A DNA stretch of 10,504 nucleotides from the NCBI GenBank assembly GCA_964558825.1, contig CAZLGB010000123.1, forward strand, positions 1 to 10,504, read 5' to 3'. Numbering within the stretch: position 1 is the first letter of the stretch; every line of letters begins with the position of its first letter. Below are positions 6,462 through 10,504 of the stretch, one piece after another. The position numbers and the translations under genes were made by a program. A model generated the notes under the pieces. That model was not told where the DNA came from and ran no database searches. It saw nothing but the letters and a program-made list of their open reading frames with translations. Origin of the DNA: Phosphoribacter sp964558825 (GTDB taxonomy: Bacteria > Actinomycetota > Actinomycetes > Actinomycetales > Dermatophilaceae).

Positions 6462-7279
6462 GAGGCAGGACGCCCCAGTTGCGAGCGGGCCAGAGCCAGC
6501 GTCTCGGCGAAGGCGAGGATCCGCTCGTCGCCGAGGGGCTTGCGAGCCTCGTCGATGGCCACCACGGCCAGCCGGTCGGCGCCCGCGCTGACAAACTCGC
6601 CAAGCCGCGCGGCGAGCTCGGCCGCGGAAATGTCGATGCCGGCGTCGACGAAGGACGCCACCTCGAAGGGGGCGTCGACGCCGGCCGCCGCCCGCGCGGC
6701 CCGGGCCAACCGAGCACCGGTCGCGACCCCCTCGGGCCCGGCATCCCCGGTGAAGAGCACGCCATCACCGACCCGGCCGGCCAGCTCGGTCGTCTTGGGC
6801 CGGACCGCCCCGATGAGCACGGGTGTCGGTGCAGGCGGCCAGCGCAGCTGCACCCGATCGAGACGCACATAGGCGCCACCCGAGCTGACCTCCTCGCCGG
6901 CGAGCAGCGCGCGCAGGGCGACGGCATACTCCTCGAGCAGGGTCATCGGCGAGCCGGCTCGCGCGCCCACCTGGCCCATCCAGTCGAGCACCCCGTGGCC
7001 GATCGCCGGGACGAAGCGCCCGGGGAACATCCGCGCCAAGGCGCCGAGCTCCATCGCCGTCAGCGCGACCGACCGCAGCGGCACCGGCAGCAGCCCGACG
7101 CCGACGGTGATCCGTGAGGTCGCGCCGAGGATCGCGCCAGCCGGCCCCAGCCCGCCCTCGGCGAAGCAGTCCTCCCAGAGCCAGACGTCGTCGAGCCCGG
7201 CCCGCTCCGCGGCAAGCGCCGCCTCGACGAAGCGCTCGGGTGGCTGGTCCGGAGGGATGATGAGGCCGATGGCGGTCAT
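6458..7279 (-). CDS. LLM-class (F420-type) flavin/deazaflavin oxidoreductase
   Basis: A 273-residue TIM-barrel enzyme of the luciferase-like monooxygenase family. The N-terminal IGLIIPPDQPPERFVEAALAAERAGLDDVWLWED, the TSRITVGVGLLPVPLRSVALTAMELGALARMFPGRF stretch (about 54-89, family core abbreviated) and APTPVLIGAVRPKTTELAGRVGDGVLF are the usual signatures. Most actinobacterial members use coenzyme F420 and act on small organic substrates; cofactor and substrate are inferred from the family. The ATG at 7279 comes only 2 nt after the stop of the pemK-like gene (TGA-GC-ATG), so it is the last gene of a tight minus-strand operon. It is somewhat shorter than typical members (often 280-340). The TAA stop (6460-6458) forms a shared TTAA with the convergent gene. 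Confidence 0.9.
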   Translation of the reverse strand: MTAIGLIIPPDQPPERFVEAALAAERAGLDDVWLWEDCFAEGGLGPAGAILGATSRITVGVGLLPVPLRSVALTAMELGALARMFPGRFVPAIGHGVLDWMGQVGARAGSPMTLLEEYAVALRALLAGEEVSSGGAYVRLDRVQLRWPPAPTPVLIGAVRPKTTELAGRVGDGVLFTGDAGPEGVATGARLARAARAAAGVDAPFEVASFVDAGIDISAAELAARLGEFVSAGADRLAVVAIDEARKPLGDERILAFAETLALARSQLGRPAS

Positions 7280-7281
7280 GC

Positions 7282-7818
7282 TCAGCGATTCTGGCGGATG
7301 GCGGCGGCGACCTGCTCGAAGACCGCCTGCGGGAGCACCGCGCCCTCGCGGCGCACCCCCGTGGGGTCGACCCGGATGATCCTGTCCACTCGCGCCTCGC
7401 TCGGCCGGCCCTCCCGGTCCCAGGTCCCGGAGCCGACGTCGACCCACTCGCGGCCGGCTCGGTGCTCCTGAGCCGCGTCGCGGTCGTGGTCCTTGGAGGT
7501 CAGTGGCACTCCGAGAAGCCACGACCCGTCCCGGCCCACCAGCAGCACGGGCCGGTCCTTGCCGCGATTGTGGTCCTCCTCGAAGGGCACCCAGGTCCAG
7601 ACGATCTCTCCGGGGTCGGGTCGCCCGTCAGGCCGCGGGGCATAGCTGAGATCGGGTATGCCGGCGAAGTCGCCCGGATAGGCCGCGCCACGAGCGGCCG
7701 GGCTCTGCGGGGTCGTCGGGGTCTGCGGGATCGTCGGCACAGGGCGCGGCGCCGATCGCCCCGGCGCCGTCGGCGACAGGCCGCGCAGCACACGCAACAG
7801 GCGTTGGAGGATCGGCAC
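7282..7818 (-). CDS. PemK/MazF-domain protein with N-terminal extension
   Basis: A 178-residue protein whose C-terminal part begins with PGEIVWTWVPFEEDHNRGKDRPVLLVGRD (residues about 69-97, shortened here to the PGEIVW and RPVLLV signatures), the hallmark of the PemK/MazF ribonuclease fold. Residues 1-68 form an extension: an amphipathic basic start (MPILQRLLRVLRGL) then a Pro/Thr-rich linker (VPTIPQTPTTPQSP). MazF enzymes cleave RNA and are normally paired with an antitoxin encoded just upstream; here the upstream gene is an SDR-like enzyme and the downstream one an oxidoreductase, so no partner is visible. The start is GTG at 7818, with TAGCGT 6 nt before it, which would suit a leaderless transcript. 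It may be a domesticated, non-toxic member of the family; this is inference. Confidence 0.85.
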   Translation of the reverse strand: MPILQRLLRVLRGLSPTAPGRSAPRPVPTIPQTPTTPQSPAARGAAYPGDFAGIPDLSYAPRPDGRPDPGEIVWTWVPFEEDHNRGKDRPVLLVGRDGSWLLGVPLTSKDHDRDAAQEHRAGREWVDVGSGTWDREGRPSEARVDRIIRVDPTGVRREGAVLPQAVFEQVAAAIRQNR

Positions 7819-7824
7819 GGGCTC

Positions 7825-7830
7825 ACGCTA
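7825..7830 (-). promoter_or_regulatory. candidate leaderless -10 before the PemK-domain gene
   Basis: On the minus strand TAGCGT (TANNNT) is followed by six bases and then GTG. The gap of 35 nt to the upstream gene is otherwise short, so this may be an internal operon promoter. No clear -35. Confidence 0.35.
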
Positions 7831-7853
7831 ACGCGACGCCGGTGGGCCGATGA

Positions 7854-8603
7854 TCAGCCGCCACCGCCGCGCGCGAGGAAATCGGCAAAGGTCGGCGTCC
7901 CGATCGCCGCCTGCTCGGGCGCGAGGTGCCGGCCCGCGGCATACGCGGCGAAGGTCTTGCCCGGCAGCCGCACCGGCACCACCCGCCGCTGCCGGCCACT
8001 CACAGCGGCGAGGTATGCCGTCGCGAGCTCGGGGAAGCGCTCGACCCGTGGCCCGCCGAGGTCGGCGACCCGCCCAGCCGGCTGCGCTGCGGCCAGCTCG
8101 ACGAGCCGACGTGCGACGACCGAGGTGTCGATCGGCTGGATCGGGATGTCGGGGGCAAACAGCCAGGGGGAGGGGCGTTGGGTGCGGCAGATCGAGGCGA
8201 CGAGCTCGTGAAACTGGGTCGCCCGCAGGATGGTGAACGGCAGCCCGGCCGCCTCGAGCTGGCGCTCGCTCTCGAGCTTGGCCCGGTAGTAGGGCAGCGG
8301 CACGTCGTCGATGCCGACGATGGACAGATAGAGCAGCTGCCCGACGCCGGCGGCGGCGGCCGCCGAGGTGAGGTTGGCCATCGCCCGGATGTCGCGGGCA
8401 TTGCCCGAGGTCGCCAGGTGCACGACGGTGTCGATATCCCGCAGGGCCGCAGGCAGGCCGGTGCGCGCGACGAGGTCGCCGGTGACGATCCCCGGGCCGG
8501 AGCGCCGATGGCTGAGCACCCACACGTCGCGCCCGGTCGCCCGCAAGGCCGGCACGACCACGCGCCCGAGGGTGCCGGTGCCTCCGGTGACGAGGATGCT
8601 CAC
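7854..8603 (-). CDS. NAD(P)H-binding protein, atypical SDR/NmrA-like
   Basis: A 249-residue Rossmann-fold protein. The glycine-rich nucleotide loop is at residues 7-13 (TGGTGTLG, GxxGxxG), typical of atypical short-chain dehydrogenases such as NmrA-like and NAD(P)-epimerase proteins. HLATSGN (62-68), LSIVGIDD (93-100) and the Y105-x3-K109 pair of PYYRAKLESE follow in the right order, with S94 as possible third catalytic residue; LRATQFHELV is another family mark. The substrate is unknown: in this family activity and pure redox/cofactor sensing are both known. The start is GTG at 8603 (VSILVTGG); the frame is open up to 8708 but that part does not look like protein. TAGCCT 7 nt before the GTG suits a leaderless transcript. 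It is probably the first gene of a three-gene minus-strand operon. Confidence 0.9.
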   Translation of the reverse strand: MSILVTGGTGTLGRVVVPALRATGRDVWVLSHRRSGPGIVTGDLVARTGLPAALRDIDTVVHLATSGNARDIRAMANLTSAAAAAGVGQLLYLSIVGIDDVPLPYYRAKLESERQLEAAGLPFTILRATQFHELVASICRTQRPSPWLFAPDIPIQPIDTSVVARRLVELAAAQPAGRVADLGGPRVERFPELATAYLAAVSGRQRRVVPVRLPGKTFAAYAAGRHLAPEQAAIGTPTFADFLARGGGG

Positions 8604-8610
8604 CCGGCCG

Positions 8611-8616
8611 AGGCTA
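8611..8616 (-). promoter_or_regulatory. candidate leaderless -10 before the SDR-like gene
   Basis: TAGCCT on the minus strand ends 7 nt before the GTG at 8603, with no Shine-Dalgarno in between. It would drive the three-gene operon. The -35 is poor. Confidence 0.35.
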
Positions 8617-8759
8617 GTCGCGTCGGTGCCGTCCTGTGGGTCGGGGCGCGAGCGCAGCAGGGCTGCGGGGCGTCCTCGCTGGGCTGCACGGCATACGGAG
8701 CCGTTCATGGGAGACTTGAGCGCTCACCCCGCCCGACGATCGACGAGGTCCGCACCACT

Positions 8760-10504
8760 GTGTCCCCCATGGCCCGCACCGCGCTGCCGCCGCACGCGAC
8801 CCCGCCGGAGCGGATCCGCAACTTCTGCATCATCGCCCACATCGACCACGGCAAGTCGACGCTGGCCGACCGGATGCTCCAGCTGACCGGCATCGTCGAC
8901 AGCCGCGCCATGCGCGCGCAGTATCTCGACCGCATGGACATCGAGCGCGAGCGCGGCATCACCATCAAGAGCCAAGCGGTGCGTATGCCGTGGGACAGCG
9001 ATGGGGTCACCTACGCGCTCAACATGATCGACACCCCCGGGCACGTCGACTTCACCTACGAGGTGAGCCGCTCGCTCGCTGCGTGCGAGGGCGCCGTGCT
9101 GCTCGTCGACGCCGCCCAGGGCATCGAGGCGCAGACCCTCGCCAACCTCTACCTCGCCATGGAAAACGACCTGGCGATCATCCCCGTGCTCAACAAGATC
9201 GACCTGCCCGCCGCGCAGCCGGAGAAGTATGCCGCCGAGCTCGCCGGGCTCATCGGCTGCGACCCCGACGACTGTCTGCAGGTGTCGGGCAAGACCGGCG
9301 CCGGGGTCGAGGCGCTGCTCGACGAGATCGTCCGCCAGGTGCCCCACCCAGTCGGTGACCCCAACGCGCCGGCGCGGGCGATGATCTTCGACTCGGTCTA
9401 TGACACTTATCGCGGGGTCGTCACCTATGTGCGGGTCGTCGACGGCGACCTCAACCCGCGCGAGCGCATCCTCATGATGTCGACCAAGGCCACCCACGAG
9501 CTGCTCGAGATCGGGGTGTCCTCGCCCGAGCCGGAGCCGTCCAAGGGCCTGGGCGTCGGCGAGGTCGGCTACCTCATCACCGGCGTCAAGGACGTGCGCC
9601 AGAGCCGCGTCGGCGACACGGTGACCAACGCCTCCAAGCCGGCGTCGGCCTCGCTCGGCGGCTATCGCGACCCCAAGCCGATGGTCTTCTCGGGGCTCTA
9701 TCCCATCGACGGCTCGGACTATCCCGACCTGCGTGACGCGCTCGACAAGCTCAAGCTCAACGACGCGGCGTTGGTCTACGAGCCGGAGACGTCGGCGGCG
9801 CTGGGCTTCGGCTTCCGCTGTGGCTTCCTCGGGTTGCTGCACCTGGAGATCGTCCGCGAGCGGCTCGAGCGCGAGTTCAACCTCGACCTCATCTCGACCC
9901 AGCCCAACGTCGTCTACGACGTCACGCTGGAGGACAAGCGGGTCATCACGGTGACCAACCCCAGCGAATATCCCGACGGCAAGATCGCCGAGGTCCGCGA
10001 GCCGATCGTCCGCGCGACCATCCTCGCCCCGAGCGAGTTCATCGGGGCGATCATGGAGCTGTGCCAGGGCAAGCGTGGCTCGCTGCGCGGCATGGACTAT
10101 CTGTCCGAGGACCGGGTCGAGATGCGCTACACGCTGCCGCTCGCCGAGATCGTCTTCGACTTCTTCGACCAGCTCAAGTCGCGCACCCGCGGCTATGCCT
10201 CCCTCGACTACGAAGCCGACGGCGACCAGGTCGCCGACCTTGTCAAGGTCGACATCCTCCTGCAGGGCGAGCAGGTCGACGCCTTCTCGGCGATCGTCCA
10301 CAAGGACCGCGCCTATGGCTATGGCGTCGAGATGGCCAGCAAGCTGCGCAAGCTCATCCCGCGCCAGCAGTTCGAGGTGCCGATCCAGGCGGCCATCGGC
10401 TCGCGGATCATCGCCCGCGAGACCATCCGCGCGATCCGCAAGGACGTGCTGGCCAAGTGCTACGGCGGTGACATCACCCGCAAGCGCAAGCTGCTGGAGA
10501 AGCA
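8760..10504 (+). CDS. lepA: elongation factor 4 (LepA) GTPase, 3' end missing
   Basis: A translational GTPase that binds the ribosome and can back-translocate it. Numbering from the ATG at 8769: G1 AHIDHGKST at 23-31, RGITIKS at 62-68, DTPGH (G3) at 88-92, NKID (G4) at 142-145 and SGKTG (G5) later; then the LepA-specific domains with SGLYPIDGSDYPDLRDAL, GFGFRCGFLGLLHLEI and GKRGSLRGMDY. The reading frame runs to the last base; the C-terminus is cut within YGGDITRKRKLLEK, so about 25-45 residues are missing. GTG 8760 is preferred as start because GAGG (8745-8748) lies 11 nt upstream; ATG 8769 is a reasonable alternative (no ribosome-binding site at suitable distance). It follows the rpsT region, a common actinobacterial order, but four genes are inserted between. 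Confidence 0.99.
   Translation, partial: MSPMARTALPPHATPPERIRNFCIIAHIDHGKSTLADRMLQLTGIVDSRAMRAQYLDRMDIERERGITIKSQAVRMPWDSDGVTYALNMIDTPGHVDFTYEVSRSLAACEGAVLLVDAAQGIEAQTLANLYLAMENDLAIIPVLNKIDLPAAQPEKYAAELAGLIGCDPDDCLQVSGKTGAGVEALLDEIVRQVPHPVGDPNAPARAMIFDSVYDTYRGVVTYVRVVDGDLNPRERILMMSTKATHELLEIGVSSPEPEPSKGLGVGEVGYLITGVKDVRQSRVGDTVTNASKPASASLGGYRDPKPMVFSGLYPIDGSDYPDLRDALDKLKLNDAALVYEPETSAALGFGFRCGFLGLLHLEIVRERLEREFNLDLISTQPNVVYDVTLEDKRVITVTNPSEYPDGKIAEVREPIVRATILAPSEFIGAIMELCQGKRGSLRGMDYLSEDRVEMRYTLPLAEIVFDFFDQLKSRTRGYASLDYEADGDQVADLVKVDILLQGEQVDAFSAIVHKDRAYGYGVEMASKLRKLIPRQQFEVPIQAAIGSRIIARETIRAIRKDVLAKCYGGDITRKRKLLEK

Larger units (their letters stand above)
238..9233. repeat. dispersed short repeat GTATGCC(G), 20 copies
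   Basis: GTATGCC on the + strand starts at 238, 1214, 1463, 2174, 3085, 4396, 5865, 7656, 8013, 8983 and 9227; its complement GGCATAC starts at 1650, 3369, 4560, 5367, 5498, 5820, 6923, 7938 and 8690. In motif orientation the eighth base is G in 19 of 20 (T only at 1463). About one copy would be expected by chance at this base composition. Six copies lie in non-coding gaps, and all five gaps above 50 bp have at least one. The span given here covers the whole set, not a continuous element. Confidence 0.85.

Noticed and set aside
7282..8603. A toxin-antitoxin module
   Set aside because: The neighbours are a Rossmann-fold protein and an LLM oxidoreductase; neither is an antitoxin and no small ORF overlaps the PemK-domain gene.
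238..9233. GTATGCC as Chi or FtsK-orienting (KOPS) sequence
   Set aside because: These are strand-biased along a replichore, whereas this motif is nearly balanced (11 to 9). A short window cannot exclude it entirely.
8724..10301. 525-codon open frame on the minus strand
   Set aside because: It is the antisense shadow of lepA; the composition is biased to D/E/V/L/R and no family is recognisable, while the plus frame is unmistakably LepA.
1..10504. Mobile element, prophage, CRISPR or tRNA genes
   Set aside because: I saw no transposase or integrase motifs, no direct repeats with regular spacers and no tRNA-like cloverleaf; the gene content is chromosomal housekeeping.

Overview
The window is chromosomal DNA of a very G+C-rich actinobacterium. 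Almost all codons end in G or C, GTG starts are common, several genes look leaderless, and there is an F420-type luciferase-like oxidoreductase. The protein style suggests a Micrococcales member such as Intrasporangiaceae/Dermatophilaceae, but that placement is an inference. Nothing looks like a phage, plasmid, transposon or CRISPR array; this is mostly core chromosome with a few accessory genes.

Layout: (1) 3-1625 (+), the 3' part of a DinG/XPD-family DNA helicase with an extra C-terminal DNA-binding-like tail. (2) 1686-3050 (-), a class-III PLP aminotransferase related to glutamate-1-semialdehyde aminomutase, convergent with the helicase. (3) 3238-5392 (+), holA (DNA polymerase III delta) overlapping a polytopic membrane protein that resembles GT-C glycosyltransferases. 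(4) 5361-5873, rpsT (ribosomal protein S20) with its own promoter, a ~130-nt structured leader and a strong terminator. (5) 5883-5930, a 48-nt near-perfect palindrome. (6) 5994-6461 (+), a small two-helix membrane protein with a PH-like tail; its stop codon shares a TTAA with the stop of the opposing gene. (7) 8603-6458 (-), a probable three-gene operon: NAD(P)H-binding SDR-like protein, PemK/MazF-domain protein, LLM-class (F420-type) oxidoreductase. (8) 8760 to the end (+), lepA (elongation factor 4), cut off shortly before its C-terminus. holA, rpsT and lepA are the usual actinobacterial housekeeping cluster; the other genes are inserted around it.

The most unusual signal is not a gene. The 7-mer GTATGCC (GGCATAC on the other strand) occurs 20 times in 10.5 kb, where about one is expected from base composition, and 19 of the 20 are followed by G (GTATGCCG). 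Copies lie in both orientations (11/9), in several codon phases (sometimes forcing rare ATA isoleucine codons), and in every intergenic gap longer than 50 bp. One inverted pair forms the base of the rpsT terminator hairpin. This resembles DNA-uptake sequences of Neisseria and Pasteurellaceae, but no such system is recognised here and the role is unknown. Alongside it, the tetranucleotide GTAC is absent (0 seen, roughly 25-30 expected).
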